A stretch of 64,000 bases of DNA. Source: Nonomuraea thailandensis. GTDB taxonomy: Bacteria; Actinomycetota; Actinomycetes; Streptosporangiales; Streptosporangiaceae. A program made the translations under genes and the position numbers. Below the pieces are notes generated by a model that was not told the DNA's origin, did not search any database, and was given only the letters and a program-made list of their open reading frames with translations. The DNA is taken from positions 4,361,501-4,425,500 of the forward strand of contig NZ_JAMZEB010000002.1 in NCBI RefSeq assembly GCF_024172165.1. The letters are read 5' to 3'. Numbering within the stretch: the first letter of the stretch is position 1; each line of letters opens with the position of its first letter. This document shows positions 41,501 to 49,371 of this stretch, one piece after another.

Positions 41501-44288
41501 ACTCGCCGGTCCGCTCCGCGCTCCGCTGCGCGGGCTGCTCCTTGGTGACGGGCCTGGCGACCGCCTTGACGACGGGTTTCGGCGCGGACTCCGCGGGGCT
41601 GGCGAAGAAGGAGAACTCCGTCCCGATCTCCAGGGGGTGGACGAGGCGGCCGTGGAACAGCTCCTCGTGCGCGACGGGCACGCCGCTCACGTGGGCGGCG
41701 GCCACGACGCCGAGCAGCCCCGTCAGCGACTCGCCGTCGGTCTCCAGCGCGACCGCGGGCACGTCGGTGAGCTCTCCCGCCAGCCCGCTGAGCACCCGGC
41801 CCGGCCCCACCTCGACGAGCAGGTCGAGCCCGTCGGCGGCGGCCCGTACGGCCTGGGCGAACAGCACGGGCGCGGTGATCTGGCGCAGCAGCAGCGCGGT
41901 GACGTCGGTGTCGCCGTTCAGCTCGGCGCCGGTGACCGTGGACACCACGCGGCGGGCAGGCGGCGTGAACCGCTCACCCTCCAGGGCCTCCCCCAGCGCC
42001 TGCGCGGCGGGCGCGACCAGCGGCGAGTGGAAGGCGTGCGAGACGTTGAGCTTGGTCCAGGTGAGACCCTCGCGCGTGGCGTTCTGCCCGACCTGCTCGA
42101 TCGCGGCCACGGGGCCGGCCACGACGGTCTGTCCCGGCGAGTTGTATCCGGCGATCACCACGGGCAGGTCGCCGATCAGCCGGCGCGCGGCCTCGGGCCC
42201 GGCGCGCAGCCCGGCCATCGTGCCGGAGTCGCTGTGCCGTTCCATGGCCTTGCCGCGCTTGCCTGCCACGCGCAGCAGCGCGCCCTCGTCCATGGCGCCG
42301 GCCCAGCACAGCGCGGACAGCTCGCCCAGGCTGTGCCCGACGCCGACCTCGGCCTCGATGCCGAGCGCGGACAGCGCGCGGACGCCGGCCATGGAGCCGG
42401 TGGCGATGCGCGGCTGGGCGACCGAGGTGGCCACCATGTCGCCGGTGGCGGGCAGGGCGGCCGTGCGGTAGAGCTCGTCCACGCACGGCAGGCGCCTGCG
42501 CAGCGCGCCGCCGCCCGTCCCGCGTCCCGAGCCCTGGCCGGGGAAGAGGAAGCCCACGCGGGGCCTGGCCGCGGCGCGGCGCAGCCACGCCTTGCCGTCC
42601 GGCGTGAACAGCTCGCTCTCGCCCGAGTCGAGCGCCGTCAGCACCCGCCCGAGCTGCCGCTCGGCGTCCTCGGGCGAGGCGACGACCGCCGCCGCCCGGT
42701 ACGGCAGGCCGCGCAGCCTGCCGCGCAGCGTCTCGGCCAGGTCGCCGAGCTGGGCGTAGGACACGGCGGGCACGAACGCGGCCGTCTCGGCCACCTGGGC
42801 GCGCAGCTCCTCCCAGGAGGCGGCGTCGAAGAGGAAGAGCTCGGCGTCCTGCTGGGCGGTGGCCAGGGCCCTGGTCCTGCTGGACATGCGCCGCCTTGGC
42901 GCCTCGGCCTCCAGCACGACGTGGGTGTTGATGCCGCCGAAGCCCATGGCGGTGACGCCGGCGCGCAGCGGGCGGCCGTCCGGCCACGGCTCGGCCTGGC
43001 GCAGCACCCGCAGCGCGGCGGGCTCCTCGCTGAGCACGGGGTGCGGGTCCACGCAGCCGATGGTCGGCGGCAGCACCTGCTCGTGCACGGCCATGGCGGC
43101 CTTGATGAGGCCGGCCACCCCGGCCGCCGCCTTGGCGTGGCCGATCATGCCCTTGATCGAGCCGACCGCCGCGGGCGGCGCCGACGCGTCGGCGGCGGCC
43201 CTGGACTGCGACAGCGCGGTCAGCTCGGTCGCGTCGCCGATGGCCGTCCCCGTGCCGTGCCCCTCGAACAGGGACACGGTCTCGATGCCGAACCCGGCCC
43301 GCTCGTACGCACGCTCCAGCGCCAGCCGGTAGCCCTTGACCTCGGGCCGCGTCATGCCGCCCTTGCCGTCGGAGGAGATGCCCCACCCGGCGACCGTGGC
43401 GTAGATCCGGTGCCCGGCCGCCAGCGCGTCGGCCTCGCGCATCAGCACCACGATGCCGCAGCCCTCGCCGGGCCAGAAGCCGTTGGAGTGCCGGTCGTAG
43501 AGCCGGAACTCGCCCTTGGCCAGCGCGCCGGTCTTGGCGAAGCCGATCACCTCGAACGGGTCGATGGACAGGTCGACGCCGCCCGCGACGGCCACGTCGA
43601 GCTCGCCGTCGCTCAGCGCCTTGGCCGAGGTGACGACCGACAGCAGCGAGGAGGAGCAGGCGCCGTCCACGATGTAGCCGCCGCCGTGCAGGTCGTAGTG
43701 GTTGCAGATGCGCCCGGCGATGGTGTTGGCCAGCCCGCCGGCGAGGGTGTCCTCGTCCACGGGCGGGAACGGGTCCTTGTAGACCGCCTCGTAGCCGGCC
43801 AGGAACGTGGCCAGCCGGTCGTCGTCCCAGCCCTGCTCCTTGAGCGCGGCGGCCAGCGTGCGCCTGACGTACGGCCAGCGCAGCCGCATGACGTTGGCGC
43901 GGGTGAACTCGCCGGTCAGCGTGTTGCCCACGACGACGCCCGTGCGGGAGCGCGGCAGCCCGCTGCCCTCGGGAAAACCGGCGTCGGCCAGGGCGCGGCC
44001 GGCCATGTCCAGCGCGAGCCAGTGGGTCAGGTCGGTGGAGCGGTACGTGCTGCCCGCGATCCGGTGCGCCAGCCTGTCGAAGGTGTACCCCTCGATGACC
44101 GCCGCCGTCCTGGCGTAGAAGGTGTCCGGCGCGGCGGGATCGGGGTTCCAGTAGTCCTCCAGCCGCATGCGCGTGTCGGGCAGCCGGCGGAAGGCCCTGC
44201 GCCCGGCGACGGCGTTCTCCCACAGCTCGCGCGGGGAGGCGGCGTCGGGGTAGCGGCAGGCCATGCCGACTATCGCGATCTTCGTCAT
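38568..44288 (-). CDS. pksE: Iterative enediyne polyketide synthase PKSE (KS-AT-ACP-KR-DH-degenerate PPT)
   Basis: 1906 residues, the usual length. It builds a conjugated polyene from malonyl-CoA. KS: VDGACSSS (Cys 211), His 344 (EGHGTGT), His 384 (GHAKAAAG). AT: GHSLGE (Ser 653), SHAFHSP (His 754). ACP: LHLSSVTV (Ser 963/964). KR: TGGGKGI (1194-1200), Ser 1335, Tyr 1348, Asn 1352. DH: LADHLLDGNLLFPAV (His 1478) and the HGNQVCVPDATLLPTGIDR block. The C-terminal phosphopantetheinyl transferase-like part (about 1740-1906) keeps its outline but has CAIT (1798-1801) where the family has CDVE, and RVRAVVACLRGA (1843-1854) instead of W...E...KA. A 12-bp repeat inserts an AGGA repeat at 1209-1224 in the KR. 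The ATG overlaps the UnbU stop (ATGA). Confidence 0.97.
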   Translation of the reverse strand: MTKIAIVGMACRYPDAASPRELWENAVAGRRAFRRLPDTRMRLEDYWNPDPAAPDTFYARTAAVIEGYTFDRLAHRIAGSTYRSTDLTHWLALDMAGRALADAGFPEGSGLPRSRTGVVVGNTLTGEFTRANVMRLRWPYVRRTLAAALKEQGWDDDRLATFLAGYEAVYKDPFPPVDEDTLAGGLANTIAGRICNHYDLHGGGYIVDGACSSSLLSVVTSAKALSDGELDVAVAGGVDLSIDPFEVIGFAKTGALAKGEFRLYDRHSNGFWPGEGCGIVVLMREADALAAGHRIYATVAGWGISSDGKGGMTRPEVKGYRLALERAYERAGFGIETVSLFEGHGTGTAIGDATELTALSQSRAAADASAPPAAVGSIKGMIGHAKAAAGVAGLIKAAMAVHEQVLPPTIGCVDPHPVLSEEPAALRVLRQAEPWPDGRPLRAGVTAMGFGGINTHVVLEAEAPRRRMSSRTRALATAQQDAELFLFDAASWEELRAQVAETAAFVPAVSYAQLGDLAETLRGRLRGLPYRAAAVVASPEDAERQLGRVLTALDSGESELFTPDGKAWLRRAAARPRVGFLFPGQGSGRGTGGGALRRRLPCVDELYRTAALPATGDMVATSVAQPRIATGSMAGVRALSALGIEAEVGVGHSLGELSALCWAGAMDEGALLRVAGKRGKAMERHSDSGTMAGLRAGPEAARRLIGDLPVVIAGYNSPGQTVVAGPVAAIEQVGQNATREGLTWTKLNVSHAFHSPLVAPAAQALGEALEGERFTPPARRVVSTVTGAELNGDTDVTALLLRQITAPVLFAQAVRAAADGLDLLVEVGPGRVLSGLAGELTDVPAVALETDGESLTGLLGVVAAAHVSGVPVAHEELFHGRLVHPLEIGTEFSFFASPAESAPKPVVKAVARPVTKEQPAQRSAERTGESTTDLLRRLAAERVELPLELVTADSKPLDGLHLSSVTVMHILDQATQHLGMPAVHLPNVATATLGELGEALDRLAAEPRDQRARGVAAAATWVRPFTVDLDELPVPRRVAKEQQGRWELFAPAGSAFAQPLREALEQEKVGSGVLVCLPPHCAMEDLEQALLGAKAALAAGPGTRFVLVQHGRGAAGLAKTLHLEAPGLRTTVVHVPQAPELIGKVVAEVAATSDFSEVRYDAGGVRRVPTLRVMPARQEREEHPLTPDDVLLVTGGGKGITAECAIAMAGGAAGGAAGGTAGGAKLALLGRSDPAQDEELAANLRRMAESGLTVHYVRADAADAGQVRQAVEEAERVLGPVTAILHGAGYNAPAGIAGLGLDDFARTFAPKVDGLRNVLAAVDPGRLRLLVTLGSIIGRAGLQGEAHYATANEWLAELTAEAGAGHPDRRCLCLEWSVWSDVGMGERLSVVDRLTEQGITPIPVDQGVEIMRRLVTDPGVEGVVVISGRTEGVATVRRDEPELPLLRFVGTPLIRYHGVELVSEVELNAGTDLYLADHLLDGNLLFPAVIGMEAMSQVACAATGRQEAPVIERAAFSRPIIVPPGASTALRIAAAATGDDTVAVTIRSAETGFEVDHFSAELRFDAGPCPEGPPGQIPDGLPPVALEPDTDLYGQVLFQGARFQRLRRYHRAAARHVDADLAVERDGSWFAGYLPGGLLLGDPGMRDALMHGNQVCVPDATLLPTGIDRVRPGGLALDDLDEVRYCAAERSRDGDTYVYDIAVRAKTGELVERWEGLRLQAVRKQDGRGPWAAPLLGPYVERRLGDLVGASVAVVAEPGDDLTDLARQRLHTTPPGTTALAHVPGLTLCVAGAQPVACAITPVGGGAQEPAHAVPEEQAAAYAEVAGRIAAQAGESGDVAEARVRAVVACLRGAELTAADPPELHADAGDGWIVLAAAGARIATLATTVRGLNDPVVLAVLTEGRP
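40621..40668. repeat. 12-bp tandem repeat x 4 in the PKSE ketoreductase
   Basis: Units CCGCCTGCCGTG, CCGCCTGCCGCG, CCGCCTGCCGCG, CCGCCTGCCATG. In the minus-strand frame they encode an Ala-Gly-Gly-Ala/Thr repeat in the loop after the TGGGKGI cofactor motif. Confidence 0.95.
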
Positions 44289-45259
44289 GCCTTCGCGACC
44301 TCTCTCCCTGTGGCGAGGACCGCCTGCTCGGCGGCCGCGGTCACCCTGGCGGCGTCCAGCGCCCTGGCCTGGTCCACGATGTGCAGCGCCCAGAGGAAGC
44401 CGCCGCGGATGAGGCAGACGGCCGCGGTGGCGAAGAAGATCCCGTAGGGGATGTTCATGCCCATCAGCAGGCCGTACACGACGGCGACGCCGCCGCCGAA
44501 GGCCACCTGGGACAGCGGCCTGGACGGCGTGGTGCCCGGATCGGTGATCATGTAGTTGGTGAAGAGGATGAACGCGACCCCCGTCATCATGGACAGGCCG
44601 CCCAGGATCGAGATGTCGTCGATGAGGAGCCCGCGCACGACCGCCTGCAGCGCGAAGCCGCCCACCCAGGCCCCGATCAGCCACATGCGGTTGGTCAGCT
44701 TGCCGTTGAGCATGGTGCCGCCGACGATGATGACCGCCGGGATGATCCAGTCGATCGGGTTGTGGACGTTCTCGGTGAAGTGGTACGGCGGCGCGATGCT
44801 GGCCCAGGGGAAGACGAGCAGGATCACCGCGATGCCGAGGTTGGAGGGGTTCATGAAGTGCCGCAGCCGGCCGCGGACCGGCGCCCTGAGCACCCACTTG
44901 GCCCCGACGGCCACGACGACGCCGAACATCATGACCAGCACCTGGTCGTTGACGTAGGTCAGCATGTTGAGGGCGATCGAGGTGATGTGCGCCGGCAGCA
45001 GGAACTCCATGAGGCCGCGCGCGCCGTTGCCGAGGAACCTGGGCGCCCTGCCCTCCGCCCGGGCGCCGATGACCTCCAGCACGATCTCCACGGTGTAGCC
45101 GGTGGCCAGTGCCACGAAGGGCCAGGTCCACGGCTGCTCGAAGCCGAACCAGGTGTAGCCGAGGATGTTGAACACCGTGATGGAGATGGCGAACCTGCGC
45201 AGCGCGGTGATGACCTTCGGATCGTGACCCGGCTTCTTGGTGACCGCCTTGTCTGCCAT
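44285..45259 (-). CDS. unbU: UnbU/E5-type enediyne membrane protein
   Basis: 324 residues with about eight hydrophobic segments. Strong cassette features: FAISITVFNILGYTWFGFEQPW at the N-terminus, MEFLLPAHITSIALNMLTYVND, RHFMNPSNLGIAVILLVFPWASIAPPYHFTEN and FTNYMITDPGTTPSRP, the last two resembling RnfD/NqrB-type membrane proteins. Function is unknown but it is always found with PKSE. It ends overlapping the PKSE start and begins 4 bases after the UnbV stop. Confidence 0.93.
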   Translation of the reverse strand: MADKAVTKKPGHDPKVITALRRFAISITVFNILGYTWFGFEQPWTWPFVALATGYTVEIVLEVIGARAEGRAPRFLGNGARGLMEFLLPAHITSIALNMLTYVNDQVLVMMFGVVVAVGAKWVLRAPVRGRLRHFMNPSNLGIAVILLVFPWASIAPPYHFTENVHNPIDWIIPAVIIVGGTMLNGKLTNRMWLIGAWVGGFALQAVVRGLLIDDISILGGLSMMTGVAFILFTNYMITDPGTTPSRPLSQVAFGGGVAVVYGLLMGMNIPYGIFFATAAVCLIRGGFLWALHIVDQARALDAARVTAAAEQAVLATGREVAKA

Positions 45260-45263
45260 GTCG

Positions 45264-47219
45264 TCACTTCTCCTTCGCGGTCGTGCCGAGCTGGACGGCG
45301 TGCCAGCCGGGGGTGAGCTGGAGGTCCTGGCTGCGCGGCTGGCCGGTGCGGTCGCGCCAGGTCAGGTGCACTTTCAGCGGTCCTGTCACGTTCTGGCCCA
45401 GGCCGAGGTGGACGGCGTGCGCGCGCTTGCCGGAGTGGCCGCTGCCGCCGTCCACGCGGCCGACGTGAACGCGCCCGTCCGGGGTGGTGACGGTGGCCTG
45501 CGCGCCGATCACCGGCGAGCCGGCGCCCTGGGCGGCGGGGTCTTCATGGGTGAGCCGCAGCCCGAGGAAGGCGCCCTTGGAGGTGCTGGTGTTCTGGTAG
45601 AAGATCGGCGCGTCGAACTGCCGCGCGACGGCGAAGTCGATCAGGCCGTCGCCGTTGGCGTCACCGGTCGCGATGCCGCGCGTGGGGACCGGCACGGCCA
45701 GCCCGAGCTCCCCGGACAGGTTGGCGTAACGCCCGTCGCCGCCCGGCGCGAAGAACGCCAGGGTCTGGCTGCCGGCGATGTCGCCGCCCTCGGTGACGTT
45801 GGGCCAGGACTTCGGGTTGCTGGTCACCTGGTCGTTGGCGGCGGCCAGCTCCTGCAGCGGCGGCCAGCGGTTGACGTCGCCCTTGACGAAGCCGGTCGCC
45901 TGGACGATCTCCTTCCGGCCGTCGTTGTCGAAGTCCTCGATCTTCGGGTCCCAGCCCCAGCCCGACCAGGCGGTACGCAGCTCCGCGCTGAGGTCCTGCC
46001 AGGGCGCCGCGCCGCTCTTGAGCTGGGCGCGCAGCTCGGCCTTGTCCTTGGCCGTGGAGACGAACTGGAAGTTGCTCTCCTGGATGCCGAACGGCGTGGT
46101 GATGTTGCTGACGAAGAAGTCGAAGATGCCGTCGTGGTTGAAGTCGCCGGCGTCGGAGCCCATGCCCTTGAAGGAGTCGTTGCCGAGGATCTTGGACTTG
46201 GGCACGCCGGGCCCGTGCGGGGCCTGGACCCGGGTGAAGGAGATCGCGCCGGGCCTGGAGGTGTTGTAGAGCAGGTGGTCGTGGCCGAAGTCGTTGTTCA
46301 GCATCAGCTCGGGCAGCGTGTCGCCGTCCAGGTCGACCGAGGTCGCGCCGAGCTCCCAGCCCGTGGACAGGTCGGGGGGCAGCACGTCGTCGAGCTTGGT
46401 GAAGCTCGCGGAGGGCTGGTCGCCGGAGGTGCCGGCCGTCCAGCGGAAGAAGTAGTTCCTGCCGCCGTTGACCGCGTTGGACAGCGAGTCGTTCATCTCG
46501 ACGCCGCCGTCCTTGCCGCTGTCGAGCACGGGGCTGCCGTCGGGGAAGTAGTTGCCGACGAAGACGTCGGGCCTGCCGTCGCCGTCGAAGTCGGCGACCG
46601 TGGCCACGTTGCTGTTCCACAGCTCGCCGCGGTAGGCGCCGCCGCCCGAGGCCGCGGGCACGAGCTCGGCGGCGTGGAAGGCGTCCGCGCCGAGCGTGGT
46701 CGCGGTCGAGCGCTGCAGGTGCAGCGTCGGCGTGCGGCCCCACCAGTACACCAGCAGGTCCGTCCGGCCGTCCTGGTTGTAGTCGGCGGGGACGGCGCCC
46801 ATGGGGGCCATGGCCTCGTTCATCGGCAGGGAGCCGTAGGCGAGCTCGAACGGCTGGTACCGGGCGGCGCCCTGGCCGGGGGCCGGGGTGACGACCACCT
46901 GGTCGGTACGGGTGTCGACGATGACGAGGTCGTCGTCGCGGCCGTTGCCGTCGAGGTCGTTCATCGCGATCGCGGCGCCGACCGAGGAGATCCACGCGTC
47001 GATGTGCTTGTAGGCCTTGTTCACCTTGCGGATCGTCTGCTGGGGAGCCCCGCCCGGCATCGCGATGCTCATGGGCGCGAAGCCGTACGCGCCGGCCAGT
47101 TGCTCCCGGTCCGCCTGCGACGCGAAGGTCGGGCGGCCCACGAGGAACACGGCGATCATCAGGACCAGGGCGACGACGCCCGCGAGCTGCCTGCGCAGCC
47201 ATGCGGCCACCACTGTCAC
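45264..47219 (-). CDS. unbV: UnbV/E4-type enediyne protein (VCBS/FG-GAP repeats, ASPIC domain)
   Basis: 651 residues from GTG 47219 (GGAGG upstream; GTGA overlap with the upstream DUF1702 stop). An N-terminal signal anchor spans about 8-31. At least seven calcium-loop-like repeats follow: DLDGNGRDDD, DYNQDGRTD, DFDGDGRPD, DLDGDTLPE, DFNHDGIFD, DFDNDGRKE, DANGDGLID, consistent with a beta-propeller. The C-terminal GSPVIGAQATVTTPDGRVHVGRV...GHSG segment is the ASPIC/UnbV domain. Likely extracytoplasmic. Required for enediyne core formation in characterised systems, but chemistry is unknown. Confidence 0.94.
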   Translation of the reverse strand: MTVVAAWLRRQLAGVVALVLMIAVFLVGRPTFASQADREQLAGAYGFAPMSIAMPGGAPQQTIRKVNKAYKHIDAWISSVGAAIAMNDLDGNGRDDDLVIVDTRTDQVVVTPAPGQGAARYQPFELAYGSLPMNEAMAPMGAVPADYNQDGRTDLLVYWWGRTPTLHLQRSTATTLGADAFHAAELVPAASGGGAYRGELWNSNVATVADFDGDGRPDVFVGNYFPDGSPVLDSGKDGGVEMNDSLSNAVNGGRNYFFRWTAGTSGDQPSASFTKLDDVLPPDLSTGWELGATSVDLDGDTLPELMLNNDFGHDHLLYNTSRPGAISFTRVQAPHGPGVPKSKILGNDSFKGMGSDAGDFNHDGIFDFFVSNITTPFGIQESNFQFVSTAKDKAELRAQLKSGAAPWQDLSAELRTAWSGWGWDPKIEDFDNDGRKEIVQATGFVKGDVNRWPPLQELAAANDQVTSNPKSWPNVTEGGDIAGSQTLAFFAPGGDGRYANLSGELGLAVPVPTRGIATGDANGDGLIDFAVARQFDAPIFYQNTSTSKGAFLGLRLTHEDPAAQGAGSPVIGAQATVTTPDGRVHVGRVDGGSGHSGKRAHAVHLGLGQNVTGPLKVHLTWRDRTGQPRSQDLQLTPGWHAVQLGTTAKEK

Positions 47220-48247
47220 GGGGTAACACCTCCAAAGGAGTGAAGACTGTCGGCGATGCGGGCGCGCCACGTCTCGTACGCGGGCACGGCGCCGGGCGCC
47301 GGCGCGGCGGTGGGCCCGGGCGTTGACCCGGGCGTGGGCCCGGGCGCGGGCTCGGGCGTGGCGGGCCGGGTCTCGCGGCAGAGCGTGGCCGCCCGCAGCG
47401 CGCTCGTCCCGCACAGCACCTGCGCGGCCAGCTCGTTGTGCGGGCACAGCAGACCGGACCGGATCCTGGCCTCGGCGGCGAACGCGCTGCCCTGGGCGAG
47501 CTGGGGCGCGTGCTCGCCCGCCCGCCGGCGCAGCTCGCGCAGCTCGGACTCGCCGGCGCCGCCGGCGTAGGTGGCCGCCAGGCCCGTCCCGGCGTAGAGG
47601 TCCGCCCTGCGCGCCCGGGGGAAGCCGTCGATCAGGGAGGTGACCCGTTCCACGTCCGTGCCGCCGACGAACCACAGGGCACGTCCGATGCCCTGGTCGA
47701 CGGCGCGGGCGGCGTAGCTCTCGTACCCCGGCGGCCAGGAGAAGCGGGGCTCCTGGTACTGCTCGTACACGTACCGCCGGGTGTGGAAGTAGGCCTGGTG
47801 GAAGCCGTAGCCGTCGTGCACGAGCCACAGCAGGAGCGGGTCGAGCCGGCGGCTCGACGGCCACAGGAAGCGGGGCAGCCGCGCCATGGCCCACCCGATC
47901 CCGACGTAGATCATGTAGTTGTGCCTGTCGCCCGCGCCGCTCAGGAACTGCCGGGTCCTGCGCAGGTCGGAGAAGGCCAGGCAGTCCAGGACGGCCAGGC
48001 CCATGCCCGCGCCCTCGTAGGCGAAGCCCTTGAACCTCGCCGGCACCTGCTCGAGTCGCTGCTCGGCCTCGGAGAGGCTGCCCGCCCCCACGGCGTGGGC
48101 GTAGCCGGCGAGAAAGCTCTCGCCGACGGTCTCCAGCAATTCTTTGGCCGCCGCGTCCTTCACCGGGAAACCACGCTTTTCCAGCGTGGTCTCCCTGATG
48201 TTCGGCGTCAGGATTTTCTGCCTCAATGACCGCAACACACTGGCCAA
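47216..48247 (-). CDS. unbL: UnbL/E3-type DUF1702 protein (copy 1)
   Basis: 343 residues. DUF1702 features: RGFPV near the start, FKGFAYEGAGMGLAVLD, YVGIGWAMARLPR, VHDGYGFHQAYFHTRR and RAVDQGIGRALWFVGG. The last about 60 residues add a Pro/Gly/Thr-rich stretch (PGPTPGSTPGPTAAPAPG) before a conserved YETWRARIADSL end. First gene of the E3-E4-E5-PKSE-E10 run, GTGA-coupled to UnbV. A palindrome sits 53 bases upstream of its ATG. Confidence 0.92.
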   Translation of the reverse strand: MASVLRSLRQKILTPNIRETTLEKRGFPVKDAAAKELLETVGESFLAGYAHAVGAGSLSEAEQRLEQVPARFKGFAYEGAGMGLAVLDCLAFSDLRRTRQFLSGAGDRHNYMIYVGIGWAMARLPRFLWPSSRRLDPLLLWLVHDGYGFHQAYFHTRRYVYEQYQEPRFSWPPGYESYAARAVDQGIGRALWFVGGTDVERVTSLIDGFPRARRADLYAGTGLAATYAGGAGESELRELRRRAGEHAPQLAQGSAFAAEARIRSGLLCPHNELAAQVLCGTSALRAATLCRETRPATPEPAPGPTPGSTPGPTAAPAPGAVPAYETWRARIADSLHSFGGVTP

Positions 48248-48299
48248 AATCGCCCTCCAACCTTGAGGTCAGATAAACTCCTACTAATTAGCCCATCCG

Positions 48300-48314
48300 G
48301 TCCGACAGTCGGAC
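48300..48314. promoter_or_regulatory. Palindrome GTCCGAC-A-GTCGGAC upstream of the warhead cassette
   Basis: Perfect 7-1-7 palindrome, 53 bases before the DUF1702 copy 1 start, adjoining an AT-rich TAAACTCCTACTAATTAG stretch (48274-48291) that likely holds the promoter. Good operator candidate for the PKSE operon. Confidence 0.6.
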
Positions 48315-48395
48315 AACTCCGGATTTGCTCAGCTCAGAGGGCGTTTCCAGCGCAGCATCGAGCCACGCGTCGAGCCAGGGGGAAAACGAAGCGGG

Positions 48396-49361
48396 TCAGC
48401 GGCCGGCTTTCTCCGTGGAGAAATGCGCGCGGATACGGCCACGCCAGATTTCGTAGTCGCCGTCGGCCGTGTCGTCCGCCAGCGCGACCGTGTCCGGCAC
48501 GGAAAGGCCGGTGAGCACCGCGCCCGCCGCTTCGCTGTGCGCCGGCAGGAATCCCGCGTAATGGCGCGCCTTCACCGCGAACACCGACCCCTGGGCCAGG
48601 TGCGCCCGGTGCTCGCCCGCCTCCTCGCCCAGCGCGTCCAGCGCCTGGCCGTCGCAGCCGCCCGCGAACGTCGCGGCCAGGCCGACGCCGCTCCACAGGT
48701 CGGCCTGCCGGTGCGAGGCGAAGGCGCGCACCGCGGCCGACACGTCGCCGGCCCGCGCCCCGTGGATGAACCACAGCGCGCGCCCGATCCCCTGGTCGGC
48801 CGCGCGCGTGAAGTAGCCGCGATCGCCCAGCCACGGGTACGGCTCCGGCACCCGCTGCCCCTCCACCCACGTGCGGGTGTGGAAGTAGGCCAGGTCGAAG
48901 CCGTACCCGTCGACCGCCAGCCAGCTCATCGTCGGGTGGTACGGCGTGCCGGACAGGTCGGGCAGCACCTTCTTCCACAGCGGCCGGGGCAGGCGCGCCA
49001 TGGCGAAGCCGATGCCGATGTAGGCCAGGAAGATGTGCGGCTGGCCGGGGCCGAGCAGCAGGTCGCGGGTGCGGTGCGCGCCCCCGCCCGGCATGACGTC
49101 GCGCACGGTGAACGCCATGGTCGCGCCCTCGTAGGCGAAGCCGCGCAGCTCCGAATCCACCATGGCCAGCCTGCGCTCCACCTCCCACTGGTCACGGGCC
49201 TCGATGCCCCACTCGAAGCCGCACACCACGGCCTGGGGGATGGACTCCAGGCGGGCGGTCGCCGCCGAGGACACGCCGGGGAAGCCGCGCCAGGCGAACG
49301 TCACCTCTTCCAGGGAAGGGGCCAGGACGAGCCTGCGCAGCGAGCCTAGCAACGTGGACAT
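48396..49361 (-). CDS. UnbL/E3-type DUF1702 protein (copy 2)
   Basis: 321 residues, paralogue of copy 1 with the same landmarks: WRGFPGV, LRGFAYEGATMAFTV, YIGIGFAMARLPR, AVDGYGFDLAYFHTRTWVEG, RAADQGIGRALWFIHGA, and YEIWRGRIRAHF at the end. Here it is separated from copy 1 by 148 bases holding a promoter-like region, and follows the membrane-protein gene by 10 bases. Copy 1 and copy 2 are well diverged, so this is not a recent duplication. Confidence 0.9.
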   Translation of the reverse strand: MSTLLGSLRRLVLAPSLEEVTFAWRGFPGVSSAATARLESIPQAVVCGFEWGIEARDQWEVERRLAMVDSELRGFAYEGATMAFTVRDVMPGGGAHRTRDLLLGPGQPHIFLAYIGIGFAMARLPRPLWKKVLPDLSGTPYHPTMSWLAVDGYGFDLAYFHTRTWVEGQRVPEPYPWLGDRGYFTRAADQGIGRALWFIHGARAGDVSAAVRAFASHRQADLWSGVGLAATFAGGCDGQALDALGEEAGEHRAHLAQGSVFAVKARHYAGFLPAHSEAAGAVLTGLSVPDTVALADDTADGDYEIWRGRIRAHFSTEKAGR

Positions 49362-49371
49362 GGTCGCCTCC

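Noticed and set aside
41337..44447. 1036-codon plus-strand frame
   Set aside because: It is the exact antisense of the KS-AT region of PKSE, where high GC third positions remove stops.
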